Below are positions 11,346 to 24,119 of a stretch of DNA of 64,000 nt, one piece after another. The notes under the pieces were generated by a model, which made no database searches, was not told the DNA's origin, and worked only from the letters and a program-made list of their open reading frames with translations. The position numbers were made by a program, and so were the translations under genes. Each line of letters begins with the position of its first letter. The first letter of the stretch is position 1. This stretch comes from Hyperoplus lanceolatus (lineage: Eukaryota > Chordata > Actinopteri > Uranoscopiformes > Ammodytidae), in the NCBI GenBank assembly GCA_026929865.2, contig CM049397.1, forward strand, positions 26,664,198-26,728,197. The letters run 5' to 3'.

Positions 11346-14300
11346 GGAAGTTTGTTTTTTGACACAACAAAGTGATCCATTTGTAGCAGTGGGACTGGAC
11401 CACACCAGTCCTCTCCCACAGCATCCAGCATCACATATGTTCAGGTTTGATTTTTCACCCCACCAAACAGGATAGTGTGGTGACTCAGCAGGGGATTGCA
11501 TCTCAATGCCTGCAAGCAAATAAAAACAATCGCTCCAATCTCCATTGAAACCTTATACTTTTATTGATCCCCATTTAAAGCACGGAGTATTCCCACAGTA
11601 TAGCTTAGTCAAGCAGAAAAATAACTGACAAAAATGCCCAAGGGGATGCAACTTTCTGTTCACATGCATGTTATACAGTGATTTACCATTTTTACAAATC
11701 AATTTCTAGGTGAATTTCCTTTTGACACACGGCCAATAGGACAGTGTGTCAAACTGCCACTGGACATTGTTATTATAACAGCAATAGTTTAGCAGCAATT
11801 ATCAACCTCCAAAATCTTTGATTTCTTCAGAATTGTCTCCCTACATTTGATTAAAGTATCTTGTGTTTTTTCAATATATTCAAGAAAAGTCATGAGCAGT
11901 ACTTCTTTGAACTTTGGTCAATGTGTAGCCGCGCACAAGCCTACTGTTGAAGATCCTGTTTCCAAATAAGCCTGTCTGTTGATGTTCATTTGAGAATGCT
12001 TCACTAGCCGGTCAGGGAATAACAGGGAAGTGACAAGGCAAAATCAGCCCTTGTTAATATACAACCATTATAAAAACATCGTACAAAAAGTCTTAAAAGG
12101 ACACTATGTGCATTAAACTTACAATTTTTCTTACTCAAAATGATTATGGTACTGATGGGCAAACTGATCAATGGTGAATATAAGGTAATTATGAAAGATG
12201 AATACTGGAGTGTTAGCTAACATTATGTTTAGTGTGGCAGTCATCGCGATTACAAAACAAAAACAAACTTTAATAATATTTCCACCATTATAGCATAATA
12301 TTAATGGATCGATTCATAACTGCACTGTGCTGAACTGTACCAAAGGGTGAGTGAACCATTGACCAAGCCAGTTGCTAGGAGCTGCAACAGAAAAGCTAAT
12401 CTATCTCTGTTTCTATTCTCAGAGAAACAGCCAAAGACAGCTTGTTCTCTGTAGGTTGAATTAACATCACACAGTACTGACGTCCACCTGTTCCACCTTA
12501 ATATTATGTGAACTGAAGACGCACTCAAAATGAAAACGGATCATCCTCTCCATTCAGTGACCAAGCAACAGTAGCCACTGTTGCTTGGTCAATATCTGTT
12601 TCTAAATACAACAAGGAAAGATTAAACCAATAGTATTCTATAGCATACACACAACACATACCTCTAGCAGATAGCAGCGTTTAAGCCTTTTTCCTTACCG
12701 TGTAAAGCCCAATCCTGCACAAGGCAAGGCAGAGCTGCATGTGCTCCGACATTGTGCTCGGCAACAAGCGTAACCCCCGGCAACAAACAAGCCAAGCCTC
12801 TGGAGTAAGTGAATGGATGGAGGAGGATCATGAGCAGCTAAACACTGTCAGGTCAACAACATGAGTCCAGCCCGTCACCGTCTCACGGCTAGCAGTCCTT
12901 ATCCCCAAGACATTACAGATGGGCTTCATAAGGGTGTAAATAAGCAGGATTAAAAGGTTGTCTCATATTTACTCCCCGTATTGATTCATGGAAAAACAAA
13001 AAAAAAATATTGCCACAAGGATCAGTAGACAGACACAAGCTTAGTTTTTCGAGGATCTCTCTCTCTTCACACAGATTAAGGGCTCAGTGACAACTAGGAA
13101 TCCAGAATAAGACTTCAAATGGGATTAGTCACCACAGAACCCACCCACACATTGTGCCCATACTGTACACATACATGGCGTCATGAAGTATGAAAACCAC
13201 GGCTTTCTACGCATGGAGGAGGATAAGGGGATCGACCACTTGAGTTTACAGCGGCCATAGGGGATTTAAATATCTGCAACGCTTTGTCAAAGGTCTGTCT
13301 TTTCAGGGACAATTGTGAGTCATGTTCAAATAGCATGCTTTGGTCAGCTGTTCAAAAGTGGCTGCCATATCTAGTGAAATACTGAAGCTATATAACATGG
13401 CTATAGCTGCAGTATTTCAGTTGTTTTCAGCGAGAGGAGCCTTCTTATCGACTGTATATGTTTAAGTTTTTATGGACCCGTTACACTACTTACAACGAAA
13501 CCTTTCACCTATCCATGTCCTTCACGTTTGTTTATGAGAAAAAACAATGAGAGATGTTATGGGATAAGATAAAGTAACGGGAACTAAACGTAATGAAGAT
13601 TTGAAAACGAATGCATCTTTAGAACAATGGTCCATCTACTTATGGGGATGCAAATAAAAGCGATAATATAAGTGCCTGGGCTTAAGCACGATCATAGCAT
13701 AAATATTGCCTTTTCACCAACAGTAACCCTGATGTTGCTTCAGCCTAAGATGCTGACTCACTAGCACTCTCCACAGACACAAGGGAATCACTGCAATGGG
13801 TTAGTAGGCAGCAGACAGCCATACAAAAACCATGGCGGAAATGCTGCTGGCAGCGGGTCAAACTCAGGAATGCTGTTGTGTTTAGACAGGTATTTCACAT
13901 TACAGCTGTGGGCTCTGCACCGTAGACTTAACCTACTGTGACCAACCGGACTTTATCAATCCACATCCATTCACACTGAAACCTGAGTAAACCTGCTTTC
14001 ACGGATGGATTAAGGAAACGATTAGCCATTAACATCCATCCCCATATTAAAACACACACACAAATTGCTGAAATGTTTTTTTGTGAAACTGCTGGTGCTC
14101 TTTTCTGCATACAATAGGTCATTTTAGTTTGCCTCTGAAAGGAGCCTGGTGGAGACTGGAGTCAGTGGTGTGGAACATGGTCAGATAGAGGACAACATTA
14201 GAGGAATAGAAACCCCATGCTGCCTTGTATCCCATATGCTAACCAGCTAGTCTCTTGCTGCCAAGAACTTCCCATCATCAGCTCTCTTCTCTCCTTCTGT

Positions 14301-14679
14301 GTTTGAGGCGTCATTCTGCTACGGCCTGCTGTGTGCCCTTGAACAGGAGATCTGCTCTGCAATACAGGTGGCCAGCTAAAAACACACATTCAGGTTTCTA
14401 CAAAGACTACTTATTTACTGAGGTGTGACCTGAGTGCTTACCAGATAAACAATGGGAGCTCCTGATAACCAAATGATTAAGGTGCTTAAAACATAGCAGC
14501 ATCGTATCAATTAACGCGGGGACCTTCTATGCATGTGTTGTCCTTCTTTTCCTGTCTGCCCCTGTACTATCAAATAAAAGAAAAAAGAAAACAAACACTA
14601 TTCCAATGTTTTTATTCCCAAATGCTAAATAACGCTACCATGTTCCCCTAAATAATGTCTTTAAAAACATAATCATCTG
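11346..14679. other. Non-coding stretch, no gene seen
   Basis: Open frames here are short and show no domain, splice context or repeat family. The only distinct structure is a perfect hairpin at 12559-12590. Confidence 0.6.
12559..12590. repeat. Perfect 14-bp inverted repeat (hairpin)
   Basis: GACCAAGCAACAGT is followed by the 4-nt spacer AGCC and then the exact inverse ACTGTTGCTTGGTC. The predicted stem-loop is stable and short. No surrounding TIR element or RNA gene was identified. Confidence 0.75.
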
Positions 14680-15147
14680 TTAAAGCAGCAGTCAGCGATT
14701 CCGGCGAATGCTTGTTGTCATAATGACTTTTTGTCAAAATCATTGAATATCTCCTCACGATCTACCTGTATGGGTGCGCTATAAAAAAAATCCAGTGGCA
14801 AGGCAAGGCAAATTTATACAGCACAAGTCAGACACAAGGCCACTCAAAGTGCTTCACAGGGTCAAGAAATACATCAAGATTGAAATACCTAAAGTATACA
14901 ATACACATTAGAAAAGTGAAAAAATAAAAACAATAAATATCACAATAATAATCACCTTTTAGACACAGGCTCTGTAAACAGGGATGTTGATATATTTGGT
15001 GGGCCCCTTTGTTTGATACCTTTTGTTTACTATTAAACAAAGCCTAGGGTGTGTTGACGTTTTGCACACACAGTATGGACAGGTTTTGATTTTGACAAAG
15101 TGATTTTGACAAAAAGCATTCTCTGGAATTGCTGACTCCACCTTTAA
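14680..15147. mobile_element. MITE of the AAAGGTGGAGTC family, copy 1
   Basis: The left end is degraded (TTAAAGCAGCAGTCAGCGATT), followed by GAATGCTTGTTGTCA and ATATCTCCTCACGAT. The right end GCTGACTCCACCTTTAA is intact, preceded by AAGTGATTTTGACAAAAAGC. A separate dispersed repeat (14796-14880) sits inside it. Copies share TTAA at the borders. Other copies are at 17628-18149, 23642-23775, 31493-31807, 33107-33345 and 39048-39320. Confidence 0.72.
14796..14880 (+). repeat. Dispersed fish repeat fragment inside a MITE
   Basis: AAGGCAAGGCAAATTTATAC is followed by AGCAC-AGTCAGACACAAGG and CTCAAAGTGCTTCACAGG. It is the same family as 5374-5445. Its position inside the 14680-15147 MITE shows it arrived later. 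Confidence 0.55.
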
Positions 15148-15694
15148 ATTATATAGCTAGTGGCAAAGAAAGTACTAAAATGCTTTCAGCATAACAATAG
15201 CAATCATCAGAGGAGATCTCCCATATCAAACAATTATTTTTAGCTTATTTACTTATCTTGAGTAATGTGTCCTCCTCACAAACTGCAGGTAAAGTCTTTA
15301 ACGCCTGGCTGGGTGAATGCACAGATGCCTCAAAGATACCTTTACATATTCATCATCCATAAAAAGAAATATGCTTATTGTGCCCTAATAAGCTTGAAAA
15401 GACAAATAAATATTCTGTCATTAATTACCAACAACATTTCTTGGTAACATAAACTATGTTGCTTGATTTACATGATGTGATGGGAAGGCTACACAATATC
15501 TGTTTATTAACACGCATTGTCACTACTCAGATTGTATTCCCAATAGAGCCTACAAGTGTGAAAATCCTGCAGTGCTCCTTTCAACATCCAATTAGCAAAA
15601 CTAGGTCATACTAAAAAAAAGTTGAATGCGGTTATATTCTAAACAAGACAAAAAGGGAAAAAAGGAAAACGCCAAAAGGTGACAGGCAGCTTTG

Positions 15695-15807
<113 letters not shown>

Positions 15808-17074
15808 TGAAACTAACTGAAAACAGGTTTGCAATTTAGCCAGGTTGTCTCAGGTTTTTTCAGGCTAAAATGTTATTCAGCTGTTACTACTATAAATAGT
15901 AAGGACAGCTGGAAGCAAGCAAGACGAAGCCATTTTCGACAAGAAAGGTCATTTAACTTCAATGGTTTGACCTTATTTTGGCTGCTTACAATACGACAAA
16001 AAAACATAGAGAAAAAACAGAGCAGGGTGCATGGTAAACTGTACCAGCTAAGATGGACAACACCACAAACCTGTTTCATCAACTGAAACTAAACCAACCA
16101 TTGATTAGAAAATGTAGAAAGTAAGAAAACCAGTCCATAACAAGTGTTGTTAGCTGACCCTCAACAAGCACCAGGGCATTTAGCCAGCAGCAAACTATTG
16201 TATATAGGATCGTACACAAAAACACTTTCACACAGAAAAAAAAAAAAATCAGCCTTGAAGGTGAAATAAATAATTATTTGACGTTCATTGTGATTATTGT
16301 TTATTCAAGTAACTCATTTGTCTGGGGAAGAAAAAGCTTTAGCTACTAGTCTGCAATTTCCCAGTCAAACCCAACGGTAGAATCAGTTTATTCACTGACT
16401 TGCACGTGTTCATGGGACAGAATTTAATACTGAATAGTTTCATGTTTATTACATCATTATAATGTTTAAAGTATTCAATGCAGACAGCAATAGGCAGATC
16501 CACCACTTCATGGTGAAATATGCCAAGTTGTTATCAACAAAGAAGATGCATCCAAGTCAATGACAACAAAATACTAAATGAAGGTGAGGAATTCAAATCA
16601 CAAGAGACTGATATAATTAAATAAAGAAACAGCCTTAATTACAACACTTGTTTGTTTGCTGGTGTTTTCAAAAATGACCCTTTAGCTTCCTTCCCCTAAA
16701 TTGTACTGCCCTTCATTCTCTCAGTATATGAGCCTATAGTGACTTGAGTAGTCATGTGTGGGCCAGCTTATACAGTGGAGGTTCTATTCAGTTATCTGTC
16801 ACACCCATCATTACCATATGGTTTGAGGTCAATGCATGGCAGCTTTTGCTGATTCTTTTACATACTTTTTTTTTTAAACATACTGGTTGTTTACACCAGA
16901 CAAAATAAAGGTTAAAAGGTTTGCTGGTGTTGTTGTGGTTACCTTTCTTCCTAAGGGGATGGTCCCTTTTGCAGCAGAAATTAACAGCGGTCATCTCTTT
17001 AAAAAAAAAAGCAAATAGTCCTGAGCCCAGTGCAGTGGAATACTTGTCAACAATTGAGGCAAAGAAAAACTCTC

Positions 17075-17075
<1 letters not shown>

Positions 17076-17107
<32 letters not shown>
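17076..17107. repeat. (AAT)n microsatellite, about 32 bp
   Basis: An uninterrupted AAT tract of about ten units. Confidence 0.95.
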
Positions 17108-17627
17108 GGAGAATAATTCTGCATGTTCTTATGTGTCTTAGAAATAAACATGCCATAGTTTGGTTTTCTCAAATGCAAAGTGCCCATTCTTTGATGACGC
17201 TTACATGTTCAATGTGTCCTGTCTGTTGACGTTTTCAAACAGTTAGGGTCCTAAAGTTGGACACACGGTACACTTTGTAATTTGGTAAGGTTGTATCATG
17301 GCAACAGCTAGCACCAAATTCCTCTGCCGGTGCTGCTGTTTTGTGTAGTCTTTTTTAACACTTTGCTGACTGTGCAGGAGAACGGTCCTACAACTTGCTA
17401 CAGCTCTCAGTTGAAACAGAATCCACCATAGGCCAGATGTCAAACACAGTCATAATTCAATCACAGTTATTACCCATCAGTAATGTGCAATAATGATGTG
17501 GGCTTCCATTCCTGATCATCCCAAATATCCTCTTAGACCTACCCTGCTGTAAAAACCTTAACTTAAAGCATGAAGAGGATATAGGACTGGTACATTTTAG
17601 TAAAGGTTCCGACAGGCTCCTGTTGAT

Positions 17628-18149
<522 letters not shown>

Positions 18150-20026
18150 AGGAAAAAGAGAGACATAGTTTTGGCCTGGGTTTTGTGCCAGGTCTCCTGT
18201 GTTTCACAGCAGGAATGGAGGCCCGGCGCATATTGAGTGCCTGACCTCTGAGGACAGCCAAGCACTCGGGCTCCAACAGTTCACAGAGTTACAGCTGCGC
18301 TTGCCACGGAAAATAGTTTGTCACAGAGAACCTTAAATAATCAGGCAAGTTTTCCTCGTATGCACGCAAGGATTTAACATGGTCAAAACGTACTGAAATA
18401 TAAAAGGCATTGAAAAAGAGCAGATGATGAAATATATTTGAATTGTGTAAAATCACGAGTGTGCTGCCATTAACAACAATGCCTGTTGTGTTTACCTTTG
18501 GTACACACAACAACTTTCCATTCATATGTACCAGAGATTACAGAATAACTCCTGTTAACTATGAATGTGCCAGAGTTGTAACTCAGAGGCCAGCAGTCAC
18601 GGACAAGCTAGAAAGTAAGCTGTTTGTATTATTAACTATAGCATAAACTGTTTTGTCGTCAGTTGCCGGAGAGGACTTTGTCATCTTGACCCAAGGAAAG
18701 AAGAAGAGAACTTCAAAGTTCCTTTTAGGTCCCACACATCTTGGGAGGCCAACTATAAACAAGCAGATAACGCTGGGTGGGCAAGTTCCTCTGCATTTCA
18801 CACGGTCACTATATGTCTGTCCCACTGGTGAGGTGACTGCACAATGTGTGTGTGCTCTTGTTCCTCTGGGTTATGAATTCCCAGGCAAAGCTTTCAGTTA
18901 CAGCTTCCTCTCTATTGTTGCACTGTTTCAGCAGCACCCATCCCCATCCCTACAATGTGGGCATAAGCCCAAAGACTATAATCTCTCAGGCTCAAAGCTG
19001 GCACAGTGGCCTGACGTGTAATGATTCGTTTGGTCACTCACAGGTTTAAAAGCATATGCAGGGGACTTAAGGGCACTTATCTCACTTACATCTTGTCGCA
19101 AGTAGCCTTATCCAACCCACAATGCATCTTTATCCTCTGCAGTAATATGATGTTTAGGGTAAAATAACACCCGCATGCCACATTACTTATAGCTAACAGT
19201 ACTTTATGGGTGTAGCTAGTTGGCTAATTATTCTGTTTCACATGTAAACAGAGCGGGGTCTGGGTCAACCAGTTAGACATTGTTCACACACCACTGATAG
19301 GAAGAAGATAGGCTATCTGAGGCATAGCACAACAACCGGTTCTACGCCTCCGCATTGTCACACACCTGAGTGATATTAATTTCTGATCAGGAGCCCAACT
19401 GACAAGAAAGCACACGTTGGATAGGCTAAAGTATTTGATTGGGATAGGCAGCAACATCACAGCATATCGATTCATTTACTTACCAGATAATCCATGTACT
19501 ATCGCTCACCAGTCACAGCAGCGCGAACTGGCTTTGTAGTAATCCCGTTTTTGCTTCAATGAGTCCAAAATTATATAAATTTGACCACACGTCGCTTCGT
19601 ATTCCCCGCCTCTCGACAGCCACAGCAAAATAGAAACCAGCCTTTGGTGCCTTTAAAAGCAGGACAATTTTCGCCGTCTTCTTCCGTAGTGAGGCTCGTT
19701 CCAGTGCATGAACCACTGAGTTTGTTTATAAAGACAAGGGCCGCTGGGGTCGTGTGTTTTTTCCTCAATAAATAGCCCCTCGTCCAACGGCTGACTTCAG
19801 GCTGACATCCAGTGTTTTCCTTATCACAATTGTCAGTGAGTGAGTGTTTGGTTGAGGAAACTAGCGAAGCCTACAACGCTACGTCACGCACGTCGCCTTG
19901 CGCACGTAGCGTGGTCACATGACCAAACACATGTGGGCTATTTTCATTCCGAGCAGCGATCATAGAGGCTTTGTTTAAATCAACCTTTTTGCATTTAAAG
20001 TAGGTTTTCTACAACAGCGGATGCAT
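18150..20026. other. Non-coding stretch with a CpG-rich block at its right end
   Basis: No gene is recognised. From about 19490 to 19960 CpG density rises sharply and the block contains GGTCACATGACC (19913-19924). It may be a promoter or CpG island without an identified gene. The rest is unremarkable. Confidence 0.5.
19913..19924. promoter_or_regulatory. Candidate E-box/M-box palindrome
   Basis: GGTCACATGACC is a perfect 12-bp palindrome containing CACATG, a sequence class bound by MITF/TFE/USF bHLH-zip factors. It lies in a CpG-rich block with nearby ACGTCAC sites. Functional status is unknown; a site of this size can occur by chance. Confidence 0.3.
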
Positions 20027-20815
20027 GTATCGTCACCCTCTTAAAATAATGGCCTAAGTCATATTTTCAAGTTGTTCAGAAAACAGAAAAAACTGAATCA
20101 TATATAGAGTATATGATATTTATGAATCATTTCAAACAAAAAGGTTATGACAATAGATGACTATTGATATAGTAATAAGGATGTCAGTCAATTGTGTAAC
20201 ATGAGAGGATAAAATGACTTAGGCCAATTTATGAACATGCCTTTGCGATTTACGCAATTTTGAACCTGACTTGGGCCAAATTAATTCTGGGATAAGTAAG
20301 GCAAAACAGTGCATTTCTTTTTTTCCCCAACTACTGTAACATGCCATGAGGAAGGGTATGCGTATGCCACAAACATTTGAATATGCTAGTGGAGCACACA
20401 TAGACTCATGAGACAGAGGGAAGTTTGGCTGTGAATGGCACCATTAATCCACTCTACCGACGCAAGACTACAGACCCGGCACCCCGCAGCTCTCATGATA
20501 TTCAACGGAGACTTCAATCATGTCTCCCTCTCCAAAACTCTGACCAGCTTCACACAGTATGTGAAATGTAAAACCAGAGGAAATAAAATCCTGGACTTGC
20601 TTTATGCCAATGTGAGGGAGGCATACAGCTCCTCTCCCCTCGGCCAGTCTGATCACAACCTGATACACCTTACACCTGTGTACAAGCCTGTTGTAAGCAA
20701 GCTGCCGGCTACCACCAGGACTGTGAAGGTGTGGTCTAGAGAGGCTGAGGAGGCCCTGCAGGACTGCTGCCAGAGAACAGACTGGGATCTGTTCCTGGAG
20801 GACCATGCAGAGGAC

Positions 20816-21720
20816 CAGAGCCGTCCCGAGGCATAAGCAAACTAAGCGGCCGCTTAGGGCCCCCGACTGCCTGGGGGGCCCCCTAAAAAAAAAAAAAAAA
20901 ATTTTTTTTTTTTTCATAAGTTTGTGTGTTTGATATTAACATCATATTATGCAAATGTGAGTTATCATACAAAAAAGGAATAAAATGTTTTGGTCTAGAT
21001 AATTAATAGCCTAAAAATGTAATAAGTTCATCTGGGAGGAAATCCGAAATTATCTGATCATGTCACGTTCACATCCATGCACAGTGTGTATTGAGTTTAT
21101 TTAAAAACAATTGGAAATGGGGCTGTCCTTAGTTGCCCATGCACTGTGTATAGTCTATAGCCTATTTCAGCCTTGTCTGTGGAAAAAAAGATACAGTAGC
21201 TGGACAACAGAGTTCTTCTGCTTCGTTCCTCACACTGCATTTAAATGCATTCACTATATTACAGAGAAATATGTCCCGTAAAAGAAAAAGAGCTCCAAGC
21301 CCACCCCAGAGGACCTTCCATAATATTTTATTTTATATTAATATGTTTATGGAAAATCCATGTGTCCTTCTTCAGTAGCTTCTAATTCGTCTGACCCAGT
21401 GTCTCCAAATTATTTGTTCACACAAAATTTCTCAGATTTATCCTCTTAATTTTCCTCTCAAATTGCACCAGATTCATGCATTTCAATTTAAAAAGGTTAA
21501 AAAAATCTCACGGGGGGGCATACCCCCGGACCCCCCTAGGAGGTCTGAATCTTGGCTGTCTAATATTTTCGCACAGCTGCACAGTGGAGGCACTAGCGGA
21601 AAACACTGGGTGTGTGAATGATATTTAACAAAGATCTATAGTTTCAGCAGCGCTAACATTGGAGAGGGGCCCCCTAATCATATTTTGCTTAGGGCCCCCT
21701 GAAGGCTTGGGCCGGCTCTG
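20816..21720. mobile_element. hAT element, 905 bp, inserted in the LINE
   Basis: The exact 8-bp CAGAGGAC flanks it (20808-20815 and 21721-21728). Removing the insert and one duplication restores the LINE reading frame context. The termini are CAGAGCCGTCCC and its inverse GGGCCGGCTCTG. Subterminal GGGCCCCC-rich arms include GCTTAGGGCCCCC, in inverse at the other end. The interior is AT-rich and non-coding. Confidence 0.85.
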
Positions 21721-23477
21721 CAGAGGACATTGAGGAACTCTCCCATTGCATTACAGATTACATCAGGTTCTGTGAGGACAGCGTTGTACCCATCAAGAAG
21801 GTCCGCTGTTTTCCTAACAACAAACCATGGATCAATAAGAACATTAAAAACATACTCAACAGGAAGAAGAGGGCTTTCATGGCAGGAGACAGAGAGGGGG
21901 TAAAATCAGTTCAGAAGGAGCTGAGAAGGGAACTAAGGGCGGCCAAAACATGCAATAAGGAGAGGCTGGAGGGCAAGCTCGAAAGGAACAGTGCCAAGGA
22001 GGTGTGGGATGGGATGAAGAAGATCACGGGACACAAACTGCCAGGTCCAGCTGTGGCGGGCGGACATGAACATGCTAATGAGCTGAACCTATTTTTCAAC
22101 AGGTTTGACTCAACCCCTGCCCCAGTGAGCTCAGCAGGTCAGTCCGTGCCCCCCTCCTCCACCTCCCCTCCCTCCCTTACTTCCCCTCCCTCTCCCTCTG
22201 TCTTTCCCCCTCCTCCCTCCCTTGTTACCAGTCTTGTCATCACATCAAGCCAGGTGAGGCGGCAGCTATCAAAGCTCCAGAGGAATAAGGCAATGGGTCC
22301 GGACAACATCAATCCCAAGGTGCTTAAAGCGTGTGCCGGACAGCTTGCTGGAGTGTTCCAACACCTCTTCAACCTTTCCCTGAGGCTGAAGTGCCCCAGT
22401 TGTGGAAGACCTCCTGCATTGTTCCGGTGCCTAAGATAGCTCGCCCCAGCTCTCCCAACAATTACAGGCCAGTGGTGCTGATCTCACACATCATGAAGAC
22501 CTTCGAAAGACTCATTCTACATCACCTTAAGCCCCAGATGTGTGACTCCATGGACCCACTGCAGTTTGCGTACCAGGCCCAACTCAGCGTGGACGGCGCC
22601 ATCATTTACCTGCTGCACAGGGCTCATGTTCTACGACTTCTCCAGTGTGTTCAATACCATCCAGCCTACCCTGCTTGAGAAGAAGCGCTCAGCAATGCAG
22701 GTACACCCTGACATGGTGGCCTGGATTGGTGACTACCTTTCCAGCAGGCCACAGTACATGCGGCTGCAGAGCGGCCTGTCAGATGTTGTGATGAGCAACA
22801 CTGGCGCACCCCAAGGAACAGTACTTTCACCCTTCCTCTTTACCATCTACACCTCTGACTTCAGCTTCAACTCTGGAATTTGCCATCTCCAGAAATTCTC
22901 AGATGACTCCTCCATCGTGGGCTGCATCAGGGAGGACGGGTACAGAGGTGTGGTGGAGGACTTCGTCAGATGGGCAGAGGAGAATCACCTCCAACTCAAC
23001 ATCGGCAAGACCAAGGGGCTGGTGGTGGACTTCCGCCGGAAGAGGGAGCCCCCAACCCCTATTACCATCCAGGGGGTTGAAATAGAGACGGTGGATTCAT
23101 ATAAATTCCTTGGAGTACACATCAACAATAAACTGGACTGGTCAGACAACACAGAGGCCCTCTACCGGAAGAGTCTGGCAAAGCTGTGACAAGCAGTTTT
23201 GTTCTTTTTTGAGAGCAGAGGCTTCTTCAGCAACCCTCCCTTGAAAGCCATGTTGAGCAGACTCTTCTTCGTCAGGAGGCTGAGGTCGTTTGACGTGTGT
23301 GGCAGGCTACTAAGGACATTTTATCTGTTTGTGGTAGCCAGCACGCTGTTCTTCGCTGGGGCATGCTGGGGAGGAGGCATCAAGGCTGGGGAGTCAAACA
23401 GACTCAACAAGCTGGTGAGGAAGGCCAGCTCGGTTGTGGGACTTGAACTGGACAGTCCGGAGGTGGAGAAGAGGATG

Positions 23478-23505
23478 ATCTTATCTTATCTTATCTTATC
23501 TTTTC
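23478..23505. repeat. (TTATC)n tail of the LINE
   Basis: Four to five TTATC units directly follow the LINE coding remnant. Short tandem 3' ends like this are typical of L2/CR1-group retrotransposons. Confidence 0.75.
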
Positions 23506-23514
23506 TTGTCTTAT

Positions 23515-23900
23515 TAATGCACACAATAAGGGTGCATTAATTAATGGTTATTTAATGCTTAATAAGCATTAATCAATGCTAAGTTAATGTTTTATAAGCA
23601 TCAACTTAGCATTGAAGGTGTGTTAAGCGGGTCGTCATTGTTAAAATTCTCTAGCCTAGGCTGTGTATTAACAAGATTTGTCAGTGCTCACACAGTATGG
23701 ACCGGTAGCAGATTGGGAGGAGATATTCACTGATGTTGACAAAGTGATTTGTCAACAAACATTCTCAGTAATCATTTACCACACATTTTATTTAACTGCT
23801 TAACTAAGATATTAAGCATGAACTAAGTATTACGTGAATAAGCATGGTAATTAAACATAACCTTACTGTTAATGCTGATTAACCCCCTAACCCTAAACCT
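23515..23900. repeat. AT-rich palindromic repeat interrupted by a partial MITE
   Basis: The left part has TTAATGCTTAATAAGCATTA and related self-complementary motifs; the right part (23776-23900) carries inverse-type TTAAGCATGAACTAAG and GTTAATGCTGATTAA. The middle (23642-23775) matches the right half of the AAAGGTGGAGTC MITE family (CACACAGTATGGACCGGT, GAGATATTCACTGATGTTGA). A CCCTAACCCTAAACC stretch here is too short to be telomeric. Confidence 0.5.
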
Positions 23901-24119
23901 TATTGTAAATGTTTACCATATTTGGCTATAATTTCATATAAAATATATTTTTTTACAAACCACCGCCATTTTGAAACGCTTATAAAATTGCCTGAGTCAC
24001 TCCGTCTAGTGACTTAGGCTAAATAAAATGGCCTAATTCACACTCTTGACATAGGCCATTACACTAAACGGGTGGGATCACATGATCTGTTCAACTGAGG
24101 ATGCTGAGAGTTTTACCAG

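Larger units (their letters stand above)
20430..23510 (+). pseudogene. Dead LINE (L2/CR1-group) ORF2: endonuclease plus reverse transcriptase
   Basis: The 5' part (20435-20815) encodes the end of an APE-type endonuclease, with FNGDFNH and the catalytic-type motif SDHNLIHL. The sequence resumes after a hAT insertion at 21729. RT motifs follow: PDNINPKVLKACAGQ, NNYRPVVLISH, LQFAYQAQLS, GAPQGTVLSPFLF, the FSDDSSIV catalytic box, and SYKFLGVHINNKLDW. Frame breaks occur near 22375, 22625 and after 23190. The tail is a short (TTATC)n tract at about 23478-23505. The N-terminus is missing, so the copy is truncated, shifted and disrupted. It is placed as fish L2/CR1-like on motif style alone. Confidence 0.85.

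Noticed and set aside
23880-23902. Telomere-like CCCTAACCCTAAACC
   Set aside because: Only about two units are present, within an AT-rich repeat; far too short for an interstitial telomeric tract.
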